Source: a bacterium
GTDB taxonomy: Bacteria; Vulcanimicrobiota; Vulcanimicrobiia; Vulcanimicrobiales; Vulcanimicrobiaceae
Direction: 5' to 3'
NCBI GenBank assembly: GCA_021832345.1
Contig: JAKBKY010000006.1
Span: forward strand, 62,001-126,000
DNA: 64,000 nucleotides
Below, piece after piece: positions 1 through 8,199 of this stretch. Under the pieces are notes generated by a model. That model searched no databases, had not been told where the DNA came from, and was given only the letters and a program-made list of their open reading frames with translations. Positions within the stretch are counted from its first letter, which is position 1, and every line of letters begins with the position of its first letter. The translations under genes were made by a program, and so were the position numbers.

Positions 1-1
1 C

Positions 2-964
2 AGGGTGCTCCCGCTCGTGCGTACGCAGCTCGCGCAGATCGAGCAGCACGCCCAGCGGATCCCCGACGGCCGCTTACGCACACAAGCCCTGGCGAGCTTA
101 CACCATAAGGCTTTCCACGTTGCAGGCGGCGCTATCCTAGCAACATTTCTTCCGGCGAGCCAAGCGCGAGAGTACGTCGGCGTGATCGCTCCGCTCGAAA
201 CGATCTACGACTATCTCGACAATCTCTGCGACCGCCACCCGGAGGTCGCGGCGCAGGCCTACCCGGTCTTGCATCAGGCGATCATCGACGCGCTCGATCC
301 GGACGCGCCGCTCCATGACTACCAGGCTCTAGGCCCGCCCGGCGATGACGGTGGCTACTTGGCCTATCTCGTCACCTGCGTACAAGATCGCTTGCGCCAG
401 ATCCCCGGGCATGCGTCGTTACGCCCGATCTTTGCCGAGGCGGCGACATTCTACGTTCGCATGCAAACCGTCGCCCATCTCGCGCCGGGCGAGCGCGAGT
501 CTGCCTGCCGGCGATGGTACGAGGCGCACCGCGAACGCTTTGCACACCTCACTTGGTTCGAGTTTGCCGCAGCCTCCGGCTCGCAGTGGCAGGTCTACGC
601 GCCGCTCTATCTCGCGATGTCGGGGCATCCGGAGTGCGCAAACGACGGATACAATGCCTACTTCCCCGATGCCGGCGCCATCCACGTGCTTCTGGACTCC
701 TTCATCGACCAGCGCGAAGATCGCGAGCACGACGACTTCAACTTTACGACCTGCTATCCGGATGCAGCGACACTGCGCACGCGAATGGCCGTGCTGGCGG
801 AGCGCGCAACCCAAGCCTTCGCGCATCTGCCGCACCCGCAGGAACACGGCTTCCTCTTGCGCATCATGGCCCTGTTCTACCTGACGCATCCCAAGGTCCG
901 CGCACAGCATCTCGATGCGCAGGCAAAATCGCTCCTGAAGGCCATCGGCGGGGGCCGCCCATGA
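2..964 (+). CDS. DUF2600 (YtpB-like) terpene synthase family protein, 5' partial
   Basis: Resembles the DUF2600 family, whose Bacillus member YtpB is tetraprenyl-beta-curcumene synthase, an all-helical isoprenoid cyclase. Counting from the in-frame GTG at 5, the Asp-rich motif DYLDNLCDR lies at residues 69-77 and a second acidic motif (DSFIDQREDREHDD) at 231-244; these are the usual Mg-diphosphate positions. The reading frame is open to the window edge, and known members have roughly 15-20 more N-terminal residues before the IP..LR.QAL segment, so the true start is probably outside. The stop overlaps the next start as ATGA (961-964), suggesting translational coupling. The substrate cannot be told from sequence. 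Confidence 0.82.
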   Translation, partial: RVLPLVRTQLAQIEQHAQRIPDGRLRTQALASLHHKAFHVAGGAILATFLPASQAREYVGVIAPLETIYDYLDNLCDRHPEVAAQAYPVLHQAIIDALDPDAPLHDYQALGPPGDDGGYLAYLVTCVQDRLRQIPGHASLRPIFAEAATFYVRMQTVAHLAPGERESACRRWYEAHRERFAHLTWFEFAAASGSQWQVYAPLYLAMSGHPECANDGYNAYFPDAGAIHVLLDSFIDQREDREHDDFNFTTCYPDAATLRTRMAVLAERATQAFAHLPHPQEHGFLLRIMALFYLTHPKVRAQHLDAQAKSLLKAIGGGRP

Positions 965-2802
965 TGCGACCGAAGGTCCTCGGCATGCGTATCGCCCGTC
1001 GTCGATGCATCGCACTTCTCGTTCTGGCGACGATGGGTCTGCGGAGCAGCGCTCCGGCCGACGCAGCGCTCACCGCCCTCGAACGCACGATGCTCGATAT
1101 TCCAAGTGCCGCGGGAGCGCTGGCCGACAGCCGGGTCCTCGCCAAGACCGTCCACTTTGCCGGTTCACCGGGTGACCACGCCGTCGCACGTTGGATGCGC
1201 GATCAGCTCTCAACCTACGGCTTCACCGCGCGCCTAGAACCGTTCCCGGCGCAGCTCTCGACACCGACGATCCGCTCGCTCACGCTGCTTGGACCCCGGC
1301 CTATCGCCTTGGATGTCAACGAAGCGGGGCTCAAGAACGCGCGATTACCGAACGCCGGGACGGCGTTTGCTGCCGGTAGCGGTAGCGGAACGGTGAGCGC
1401 GCCGGTTGTTTATGCAGATCGCGGACTCACCAGCGACTACCGCGTCCTTCACGCAGCGGGCGTCGTGGTGCGCGGAAAGATCGTCCTGGTGCGCTACGGC
1501 TCACAGTTTCGCGGCCGGCTCGCACGACGGGCACAGGCCCACGGCGCAGCCGGTGTCCTGTTCTATACCGATCCTGCCGATCTGCCGGCGCCACCCGGTG
1601 CGATTCAAAGTGGATACCTCGGTCGGCCGACCCTCTCGATCCCCGTTCTGCCGATCAGCGCTGCCGTGGCACAGCAGATCATGCGCCGGCTGCAGGGCAC
1701 ACCCGCGCCGCTGATCTGGCGCGGGGCACTGGCCGCGCCCTACCTGCTCGGGCAGACAGATGTGCCGCTACGCCTGGTCGTCAGCATGCAACGGCACAAT
1801 GTTACGTTGTGGAATACCGTCGCCGTCATTCGCGGCCGCACTCCGGAATCGGTGGTCCTCGGGGTACGACGAGATGCCTGGGTCTCCGGCGTGACGGATA
1901 GCGGATCAGGCATTTCGGCCCTCCTGGAAGCGGCGAGAGCGCTCGGATTCCTCCATCGCTCGGGATGGGTGCCCCGGCGCTCAATCATCGTCATCGGCTT
2001 CGACGGCGGCCAACTCGGCGGACTCGGCGCCTTGACCTATGTACGCAAACATCAGTTCGAACTGCGTAGAGACTGCATTGCCTACCTCAATGCGGACACG
2101 ATTGTGACCGGCGAGCGCTTTGCCGTCAATGCGGCAAACGCGCTGGACGACGTCATCACCTCGGCCACCAACGCTATCGCGGATCCCCGTAAAGCGACGC
2201 GCACGCTCTTCGAGCGCTGGCAAAGGCAACCAGACGGCGCACGGATCTATCCCCCGCTTGCAGGTCCGGGCGCAACGGACTTCTTGGACTATTTTGGAGT
2301 TCCCATCGCACAAGCCGGCCTCTACGGCCGTTTTGCTCGCGAGAACTCTGCCTACGACGATCTCACCTACGCGCGAAATACCACCGACCCAGACTTCGTC
2401 AATCATCGCGCGCTCGCCCAACTGCTCGCGCTGGTAACGATGCGCCTGGCAGACGATGCCGCACTGCCCTACCGGTTCGCTCCCTATGCCGGCACCTATC
2501 GCACGGCGCTCGCGCCGTACATGCACGCCCTCACCCCACGGCAAAGGCGCCATCTCGGATACGCTATCGAGAGATTCGAGGTCTCCGCCGATCGCTTCGA
2601 CGCCCGTTCCCACATGCATACGCGCGGCCTGATGCGCGTCGCGCGAGCACTCGACGTTGCGCTCTACGGGCGCAGTGATGAAACGATGATTCTCGTCCCT
2701 GCACTTGCCGCAGCGGTCCGCGCTCGCTCCCAGCCCGCAATCGCAGCGGCAGTGCACAACCTCGACCTCACACTCAATTGGTCGGCCTATGAACTCTACT
2801 GA
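961..2802 (+). CDS. M28/glutamate carboxypeptidase II-like secreted protein with degenerate metal site
   Basis: 613 residues: signal peptide or anchor (about 10-36), PA-like domain (about 140-250), then an M28 Zn-peptidase fold (about 280-480) and a helical C-terminal part. Compared with GCPII motifs, the first metal His (GGHRDSW) is Arg303, the catalytic and metal Glu pair (DAEEFG) is Gly350-Gln351, and the last His (YHSVYET) is Asn462. The bridging Asp313 and Asp379 are kept. It is therefore probably not a Zn peptidase, as in transferrin receptor, the non-catalytic GCPII relative. The start at 961 is chosen from the ATGA overlap and the signal peptide; an in-frame extension to 514 is antisense-like shadow. 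The 3' end overlaps the next gene by 14 bp. Confidence 0.85.
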   Translation: MMRPKVLGMRIARRRCIALLVLATMGLRSSAPADAALTALERTMLDIPSAAGALADSRVLAKTVHFAGSPGDHAVARWMRDQLSTYGFTARLEPFPAQLSTPTIRSLTLLGPRPIALDVNEAGLKNARLPNAGTAFAAGSGSGTVSAPVVYADRGLTSDYRVLHAAGVVVRGKIVLVRYGSQFRGRLARRAQAHGAAGVLFYTDPADLPAPPGAIQSGYLGRPTLSIPVLPISAAVAQQIMRRLQGTPAPLIWRGALAAPYLLGQTDVPLRLVVSMQRHNVTLWNTVAVIRGRTPESVVLGVRRDAWVSGVTDSGSGISALLEAARALGFLHRSGWVPRRSIIVIGFDGGQLGGLGALTYVRKHQFELRRDCIAYLNADTIVTGERFAVNAANALDDVITSATNAIADPRKATRTLFERWQRQPDGARIYPPLAGPGATDFLDYFGVPIAQAGLYGRFARENSAYDDLTYARNTTDPDFVNHRALAQLLALVTMRLADDAALPYRFAPYAGTYRTALAPYMHALTPRQRRHLGYAIERFEVSADRFDARSHMHTRGLMRVARALDVALYGRSDETMILVPALAAAVRARSQPAIAAAVHNLDLTLNWSAYELY

Positions 2803-3676
2803 GGCGTCTCGGCAGCGCCGCCGCGTCGCTATTTTCGGCGCCTCGGGATTCGTCGGCAAACATCTCCATAACGCACTGATCGCTCGCGGCAATAAGGTGC
2901 GATCGGTGAGCCTGCGCGATCCCGAGGCGGCGGCACACGCCGTCGCCGATGACGACGTGGTCGTCAACCTCGCAGGCGAACCGATCGCCCAACGCTGGAA
3001 CCAAGCCGTCAAAGAGCGCATCGCGCAGTCGCGCGTACAGGCACCGCGCGCGTTTATCGACGCGTTGGCGCGTCAGGAGAGTCGACCCAGCGCCTATATC
3101 TCGGCCTCCGCCGTCGGATACTACGGCCCGAGCGAGACCGCGACGTTCACGGAGCAGAGCCCGGCCGGCGAGGATTTCCTCGCGCGCGTCTGCGAGGGTT
3201 GGGAAAAGGAAGCCGAGCGCGCGAAGGCACTTGGGCTGCGCGTTGCCTGCATACGCACGGGGCTTGCGCTTGCCGGCGACGGCGGGGCGCTCGCCAAGAT
3301 GCTCCCGCTCTTCCGCTTGGGACTCGGCGGCAGGCTCGGCAGTGGCCGGCAATGGTTCTCATGGATCCACATCGCCGACCTCATCGGAATCTATCTCCTC
3401 GCCATCGACGGTGCGCAGGGCGCCATCAACGCAACGGCACCGCAGCCGGTCACGAACGCCGCGTTCACCCAGGCGCTGAGCGCCGCTCTGCATCGGAGGA
3501 CGCCGTTCCCCGTACCGGCAGCCGCGCTACGTCTGGTGCTCGGCGAAGGCGCCGATGTGTTGCTCTACGGCCAACGCGTCCTGCCACAGCGAGCCGGGAG
3601 CTTGGGCTACGCCTTCCACTACCCGAGCCTTGAGGCGGCTTTGGGCGATCTGCTCAATGCGCCGCTTGCCGGCTAA
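2789..3676 (+). CDS. TIGR01777 family NAD(P)-binding epimerase-like protein
   Basis: 295-residue extended-SDR protein of the YfcH/SULA/TIGR01777 family. The Rossmann motif GASGFVG is at residues 17-23, followed by VNLAGEPI, the SASAVGYYGP active-site region with the YYG of this family, the WFSWIHIADL segment, and a DUF1731-like C-terminus (PFPVPAAALRLVLGE, YGQRVLP). Such proteins are common but their substrate is generally unknown. The ATG at 2789 sits inside the end of the preceding gene (14-bp overlap), which makes a three-gene transcription unit with the terpene-synthase-like and M28-like genes likely. Confidence 0.88.
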   Translation: MNSTEASRQRRRVAIFGASGFVGKHLHNALIARGNKVRSVSLRDPEAAAHAVADDDVVVNLAGEPIAQRWNQAVKERIAQSRVQAPRAFIDALARQESRPSAYISASAVGYYGPSETATFTEQSPAGEDFLARVCEGWEKEAERAKALGLRVACIRTGLALAGDGGALAKMLPLFRLGLGGRLGSGRQWFSWIHIADLIGIYLLAIDGAQGAINATAPQPVTNAAFTQALSAALHRRTPFPVPAAALRLVLGEGADVLLYGQRVLPQRAGSLGYAFHYPSLEAALGDLLNAPLAG

Positions 3677-3721
3677 GATGAGACCGGCCACCGCGAACGC
3701 ACCTGGAGATCGAGGCCCTTA

Positions 3722-3739
3722 TATTGACAAAACTCAATA
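3722..3739. promoter_or_regulatory. Inverted repeat operator upstream of arsR
   Basis: Perfect dyad TATTGA-CAAAAC-TCAATA (6-bp arms, 6-bp spacer) 19 bp upstream of the arsR start. It contains a TTGACA match to the sigma-70 -35 box (3725-3730). ArsR/SmtB repressors typically bind such AT-rich dyads overlapping their own promoter, so this is a good candidate autoregulatory site for the arsR-acr3-arsC operon. The -10 box is not clear; if TTGACA is used, the transcript would be nearly leaderless. Confidence 0.6.
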
Positions 3740-3758
3740 AATCACCGAACATCGACCC

Positions 3759-4091
3759 ATGTCGATGCAACGTGCCTGTCGAGAGGCGACCATCCACACG
3801 GCCGATCTCAGTACCGAGGCGGCGCTCCTGCGAGCCTTGGCCGACCCTCATCGCCTGACCATCCTGGCGACCTTAGCCGGCACCGGCGATGCCGTCTGCG
3901 TCTGCGATTTCACCGCCGCCCTGCCCTTGAATCAACCGACGGTCTCGCATCACCTGAAGATTCTGCGTGAGGCTCACCTGGTGCGGGCGGAGCGCCGCGG
4001 CACCTGGATGCACTACCGCCTGGAGGACGACGCCTACGCGCGCCTGCGGGCGGCACTCGACGCGGTCTTTGCGGCCAGGGTTACCGCGTGA
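3759..4091 (+). CDS. arsR: ArsR/SmtB family metalloregulator
   Basis: 110-residue winged-helix repressor. RALADPHRLTIL leads into the wing-HTH, the recognition helix spans about 56-76 (LPLNQPTVSHHLKIL), and the thiol metal-binding motif CVCD (Cys47, Cys49) is the ArsR arsenite/antimonite site. It is expected to repress the downstream operon until As(III) binds. An ATG at 3765 is an alternative start. The stop overlaps the acr3 start as GTGA. The inverted repeat at 3722-3739 is the likely operator. Confidence 0.92.
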   Translation: MSMQRACREATIHTADLSTEAALLRALADPHRLTILATLAGTGDAVCVCDFTAALPLNQPTVSHHLKILREAHLVRAERRGTWMHYRLEDDAYARLRAALDAVFAARVTA

Positions 4092-5191
4092 GCGCCCCAT
4101 CGGTCTCGCTGCGGTTCGTTACCGGACGGCTCTCCTTGCTCGACCGTTTTCTGCCGCTCTGGATTCTCGCGGCGATGGCGCTCGGGATCGGTCTGGGTCG
4201 CTTCGCACCCGGCATCGCAGGAGTTCTGGGTGGACTGCAAGTGGGCTCCGTCTCGCTGCCGCTGGCGCTCGGGCTCTTGTGGATGATGTATCCGGTTCTC
4301 GCCCGGGTGAAGTACGAGGAGTTGGCCCATCTACGCCAAGCAGGCCGCCTCTTCGGCATCTCTCTGCTGCTCAACTGGATCGTTGGGCCCGCGCTGATGT
4401 TCGGCCTCGCGTGGATCTTCCTGGGCGATCTCCCGGGATACCGCACGGGGTTGATCCTGGTCGGCATCGCGCGCTGCATCGCGATGGTCCTGGTGTGGAA
4501 CGAGCTTGCCGGAGGGGACCGTGAGAGTGCCGCGATCCTCGTGGCGATCAACAGCATCTTTCAGGTCTTTGCCTACGCCTTCTATGCCTACGTGTTTCTC
4601 ACGGTGCTGCCCGGGTGGCTCCATCTCGGCGCAAGTCAACACGTCAACATCGGTTTTTCCGATGTCGCACGCAGTGTGCTCATCTTCTTAGGCATCCCCT
4701 TGCTGGCCGGTATCCTCACCCGCGCGATCGGCGTCCGCCTCAAAGGCCGAGCCTGGTACGACGACGTCGCGATGCCGAAGCTCGCTCCAACCGCTCTGCT
4801 TGCGCTCCTCTTCACGATCGTCGTCATGTTCTCGCTGCAGGGCGCTGCCATCCTGAGGCTTCCCTATGAAGTGCTCCGCATCGCCGTTCCGCTGCTCTTC
4901 TACTTCGCCATCATGTTTGGCTTGGCGTTCTGGTGGGCGCAACGATCCGGCTTCGACTATGCGCAGACCGCGACCCTGTCGTTCACCGCTGCCGGCAATA
5001 ACTTTGAACTCGCGATCGCCGTTGCCATCGGCACCTTCGGCATCGCCAGCTCCGCGGCGCTGGCAACCGTCGTCGGGCCGTTGATTGAAGTCCCCGCTCT
5101 CGTTGGGCTGGTCTACGTCGCGCTCTGGTTCAAGGAGCGCATCCACTTCGGAGCCAGAGGCCGCCTAGCGGCCGAGGAGACAGCCCCGTGA
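4088..5191 (+). CDS. acr3: ACR3 family arsenite efflux permease
   Basis: 367-residue, about ten-helix inner-membrane protein of the ACR3/BART superfamily that extrudes As(III). The conserved Cys130 sits in ARCIAMVLVWNEL (the essential helix-4 Cys of Acr3), and the helix-9 signature FTAAGNNFELAIAVAIGTFG with the conserved Glu is present. The GTG start overlaps arsR by 4 bp and the stop overlaps arsC by 4 bp (GTGA), so the three genes are translationally coupled. Confidence 0.94.
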   Translation: MSAPSVSLRFVTGRLSLLDRFLPLWILAAMALGIGLGRFAPGIAGVLGGLQVGSVSLPLALGLLWMMYPVLARVKYEELAHLRQAGRLFGISLLLNWIVGPALMFGLAWIFLGDLPGYRTGLILVGIARCIAMVLVWNELAGGDRESAAILVAINSIFQVFAYAFYAYVFLTVLPGWLHLGASQHVNIGFSDVARSVLIFLGIPLLAGILTRAIGVRLKGRAWYDDVAMPKLAPTALLALLFTIVVMFSLQGAAILRLPYEVLRIAVPLLFYFAIMFGLAFWWAQRSGFDYAQTATLSFTAAGNNFELAIAVAIGTFGIASSAALATVVGPLIEVPALVGLVYVALWFKERIHFGARGRLAAEETAP

Positions 5192-5580
5192 AGCGCCCGT
5201 CGGTCTTATTCGTTTGCAAGCACAACACCGGGCGCAGCCAGATGGCTGAAGCCTATCTTCGACACTTCTGCGGTGACGCGGTCGACGTGTCCAGCGCCGG
5301 CACGATCGCAGCGTCACTGCCGGACGCCGGCGTCGTCGCGGCGATGGCCGATGACGGCATCGATATCTCCGGCCAACGCCCAAAGCTGCTCGACCCCGCA
5401 CGGGTGGCCGCCGCCGACTACGTGATTACGATGGGCTGCGACGTCGCCGGTGTCGAGCGGATCGACGACGACTGGGGGCTCCCCGATCCTAAAGGCGCAC
5501 CATCCGATCGCATCCGCGAGATTCGCGATCTGGTCAAATCCAAGGCACAAGCACTCGCGGCGCGGCTGCAGTCAGGTTAG
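5188..5580 (+). CDS. arsC: Arsenate reductase, LMW-PTPase type
   Basis: 130 residues with the low-molecular-weight phosphatase P-loop C-X5-R-S (Cys10, CKHNTGRS), followed by QMAEAYLRHF, SSAGT and the general-acid Asp region DDWGLPDPKG. It reduces As(V) to As(III) for export by the adjacent Acr3. Thioredoxin-linked ArsC normally carries a Cys pair in the mobile segment after the TMGC motif. Here only Cys84 is present (MGCDVAGVERI), with another Cys at 28, so the usual intramolecular disulfide relay looks altered. The last 9 bp overlap trxB tail to tail. Confidence 0.88.
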   Translation: MKRPSVLFVCKHNTGRSQMAEAYLRHFCGDAVDVSSAGTIAASLPDAGVVAAMADDGIDISGQRPKLLDPARVAAADYVITMGCDVAGVERIDDDWGLPDPKGAPSDRIREIRDLVKSKAQALAARLQSG

Positions 5581-6516
5581 GGGCGCCGCTGACTCCATCT
5601 GATATTCGAGCGCTTCGAGATACCTCTCGGCATCCATCGCCGCCCTGCAGCCCGCTCCCGCAGCCGTAATTGCCTGGCGATAGCGCAGATCGCTCACGTC
5701 GCCGGCGATGAAGACTCCGTCCACGTTACTGCCGCTCTCGCCCGTCACGCGTACGTATCCGCGTTCGTCGAGGTCGAGCCGGCCACGAAAGATGCCGGTG
5801 TTCGGATCGTGGCCGATAGCGATAAAGACCGCATCGCAGGCAAACTCGAAGACCGACTCGTCGCGCAGATTGCGCAAGCGTAGCCCGGTGACGTGCTCTT
5901 GTCCCAAAATCTCTTCGATCACGGTATTCCAGATGAAGTCGATCTTCGGGTGACTGCGTACGCGCTGCGCCATAACCTTGCTTGCACGCAAGTCTTCGCG
6001 CCGATGGATCACGGTAACGCGCGTCCCAAAACGCGTGAGAAAGAGTGCCTCCTCCATCGCAGAGTCTCCGCCCCCGACCACGACGATATGCTTCTCGCGG
6101 AAGAACGCGCCGTCGCACGTGGCGCAGGTCGACACGCCACGGCCTCGCAACGCCTCCTCCCCGGGAACGCCCAGCCAGCGGGCGCTTGCGCCGGTCGCAA
6201 CGATCACCGTCTGGGCCTGATATTCGGCCTGCTCCGTGCGCACGATGAGCGGCCTCCCCGAGAAATCGACCTCGGTGACGTCGACATTCTCCACGCGCGC
6301 ACCAAAGCGTTCGGCCTGCTCGCGAAACTTGAGCATCAAGTCCGGCCCGAGGATCCCCTCGGGAAAGCCCGGATAGTTCTCAACCTCGGTGGTGAGCATC
6401 AACTGCCCTCCGTACATCCCGCCGGCCAGAACAAGGGGTTGAAGATTGGCACGCGCGGCATAGACCGCAGCGGTGAGCCCGGCCGGCCCCGAGCCGATGA
6501 TGATGACACGTTCCAT
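5572..6516 (-). CDS. trxB: Thioredoxin-disulfide reductase
   Basis: 314-residue FAD/NADPH flavoprotein. The FAD motif GSGPAG is at 8-13, the redox-active CATC (Cys131/Cys134) at 131-134, the NADPH motif GGGDSAMEEALFL follows, and the C-terminal FAD motif GVFIAGDVSD is present. It reduces thioredoxin in the cytosol. It lies convergent to the ars operon with a 9-bp overlap, so it is not co-transcribed with it, although thioredoxin is the usual reductant for this ArsC class. Confidence 0.94.
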   Translation of the reverse strand: MERVIIIGSGPAGLTAAVYAARANLQPLVLAGGMYGGQLMLTTEVENYPGFPEGILGPDLMLKFREQAERFGARVENVDVTEVDFSGRPLIVRTEQAEYQAQTVIVATGASARWLGVPGEEALRGRGVSTCATCDGAFFREKHIVVVGGGDSAMEEALFLTRFGTRVTVIHRREDLRASKVMAQRVRSHPKIDFIWNTVIEEILGQEHVTGLRLRNLRDESVFEFACDAVFIAIGHDPNTGIFRGRLDLDERGYVRVTGESGSNVDGVFIAGDVSDLRYRQAITAAGAGCRAAMDAERYLEALEYQMESAAPLT

Positions 6517-6595
6517 ACATCAGCTTCGACCACCGGTGGCGCACTCCGGTTTCAGCGCTCTGGGTAAAGGCCCCGGCAAGCGCGAATCATCGTCC

Positions 6596-7447
6596 ATGAT
6601 GCTCCCTCTCGAAGACGCGTTTGCTGACATCCTGCGTAAGGCAATGAGCGGGAACGGGGTTCCCGTGCACCAGCTCGCGCAGCGAACCGAGATCCCGGGT
6701 ACCGAGATCGAGCGCTGGTTGGACGGCCGAGACTGCCCGAACGACGGCCAAGCCCGAGTCATCGCTCCGGTGCTTCGCCTCGATCCCGGCAAACTCGCCG
6801 ATGCAGCGGCTGCACGATGGTATCCACCCGAGATCGAGCTACCTGAAGTGCGCCATCATCCGCAAGACCCGCACCCCAGCAACGGCTATGTCTTCTTTCT
6901 CGAAGGCGGCAGGCGCGCCGCCCTCGTCGACCCAGCCGGGATCCCGGCGAACTTGCTGCGCATGCTGCGAGCCGGCGCCTACCACTTGCAGTACATTCTG
7001 ATCACGCACAAGCACGCCGATCACTGTGACGCGACCGCCGAGGTCGCCGCAGCCTTTCCGCAGGCCCGCATCGTCATGCATCCGCTCGATGCGCACGCCA
7101 TCGGTCCGCTCGCCGGCCAAGCACTGCATCTGCCCGACGACGAGGAGCTCCCGTTCGGCGAGGGCGTCGGCATCCGCATGCTCCACACTCCCGGTCACAC
7201 CGACGGTTCCTCGTGCTACCTGCTTCACGCCACGGTCTTCTCGGGTGACACGCTCTTTGCGGGCAGCATCGGCGGCGCATACGGCGATGCAAGCACCTAC
7301 TCGGATATTCTCAACTCCATTCGCTCGAAGCTCTTTACGCTGCCCGACGACACGGTGGTGATGCCGGGACACGGGCCACCGACGACCGTCGCCCTCGAAC
7401 GCGATCACAACCCGTTCTTCCCAGGCGATCACGCTCGCAGCTTATAA
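6596..7447 (+). CDS. HTH-metallo-beta-lactamase fold fusion hydrolase
   Basis: 283 residues. The first 75 (GVPVHQLAQRTEIPGTEIERWLDGRDCPNDGQARVI and on) look like an XRE-type helix-turn-helix. From about 85 on there is a glyoxalase-II-like metallo-beta-lactamase domain with THKHADHCD (His138, His140, Asp142, His143), PGHTDGS, FSGDTLF and MPGHGPPT, so all metal ligands are present. The ATG at 6596 (or 6599) is chosen because it begins the HTH domain; an in-frame extension to 6473 overlaps trxB. The 3' end overlaps the ABC permease gene by 19 bp convergently. It could be a thiolester hydrolase or persulfide dioxygenase relative with self-regulation (inference). Confidence 0.8.
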   Translation: MMLPLEDAFADILRKAMSGNGVPVHQLAQRTEIPGTEIERWLDGRDCPNDGQARVIAPVLRLDPGKLADAAAARWYPPEIELPEVRHHPQDPHPSNGYVFFLEGGRRAALVDPAGIPANLLRMLRAGAYHLQYILITHKHADHCDATAEVAAAFPQARIVMHPLDAHAIGPLAGQALHLPDDEELPFGEGVGIRMLHTPGHTDGSSCYLLHATVFSGDTLFAGSIGGAYGDASTYSDILNSIRSKLFTLPDDTVVMPGHGPPTTVALERDHNPFFPGDHARSL

Positions 7448-8199
7448 CCCGTCGCGACCATGCGCAAGGCCGTGCCTAGGGCGATGAGCGCAAGCGCTCC
7501 AATGGCGGCCAGCGACACGCCGATCGGCAGATAGCTCTGCCCGGTGTAACTCGCACGAAAGGCGTCGATCGTGTAAAAGATGGGGTTGAAGAGTTCCAGG
7601 TTGCGCAAGAACGGCGGCAGCATGGTTGCCGCGGTAAAGACACCGCCTACAAAGACCAGCGGCGTAATGATAAAGGTCGTCAGCACCGCTAGATGATCGA
7701 ACTTCTCTGCCATAAGCCCGAAGATGATGCCAAGAGCAGAGAAGAGTACGCAGACAACGACCAAGACGCCCGCATAGAGCAGCCAGTTCTGCGGCAGAGT
7801 GTGGACCAGGATGAATCCCAACACGGTAATGATCCCGGCGATCGCCAGCGCTCTCGCCAGACTCCCCAGCACGAATCCGGCGACGATTTCGGTTGCGGAG
7901 AGCGGCGCGATGAGCAGCTCCTGAATGGAGTTCATGAAGCGCCCCTGGAAGATCGAGCTCGAGGTCTCTCCGTATGACGCGTCGATGACCTGCAGCATGA
8001 TCAGCCCGGGGATCAAGAACTGTGCGTAGGTCACGCCCTGAACCGATTGGATACGGCTTCCGATGGCCACGCCGAAGATAAAGACATAGAGCAACGTGGT
8101 GATGATCGGCGGCCAGATGACCTGATTGATCACCTTGAGCGTTCGAATGATCTCGCGCTTGACGACCGTCCACAGCCCGACGTAGTTCACGGTGTCCAT
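7429..8199 (-). CDS. ABC-2 type transporter permease
   Basis: 256-residue integral membrane protein with about six hydrophobic helices and the ABC-2 family look (NQVIWPPIITTLLYVFIFGVAIG at the start, EIVAGFVLGSLAR, LFNPIFYTIDAFRASYTG near the end). It is the membrane half of an exporter with the ATPase upstream. The ATG at 8199 overlaps the ATPase stop by one base (TGATG), and this start begins the conserved amphipathic N-terminus, so longer in-frame extensions into the ATPase gene are rejected. The substrate is unknown; the family includes drug, polysaccharide and lipid exporters. Confidence 0.9.
   Translation of the reverse strand: MDTVNYVGLWTVVKREIIRTLKVINQVIWPPIITTLLYVFIFGVAIGSRIQSVQGVTYAQFLIPGLIMLQVIDASYGETSSSIFQGRFMNSIQELLIAPLSATEIVAGFVLGSLARALAIAGIITVLGFILVHTLPQNWLLYAGVLVVVCVLFSALGIIFGLMAEKFDHLAVLTTFIITPLVFVGGVFTAATMLPPFLRNLELFNPIFYTIDAFRASYTGQSYLPIGVSLAAIGALALIALGTALRMVATGYKLRA

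Noticed and set aside
514-960. Upstream extension of the M28-like gene
   Set aside because: Overlaps the DUF2600 gene in another frame; the signal peptide begins at 961.
1981-3021. Long minus-strand open frame antisense to the M28-like and epimerase genes
   Set aside because: High-GC shadow; no family motifs, and the plus-strand genes in the same place are clear.
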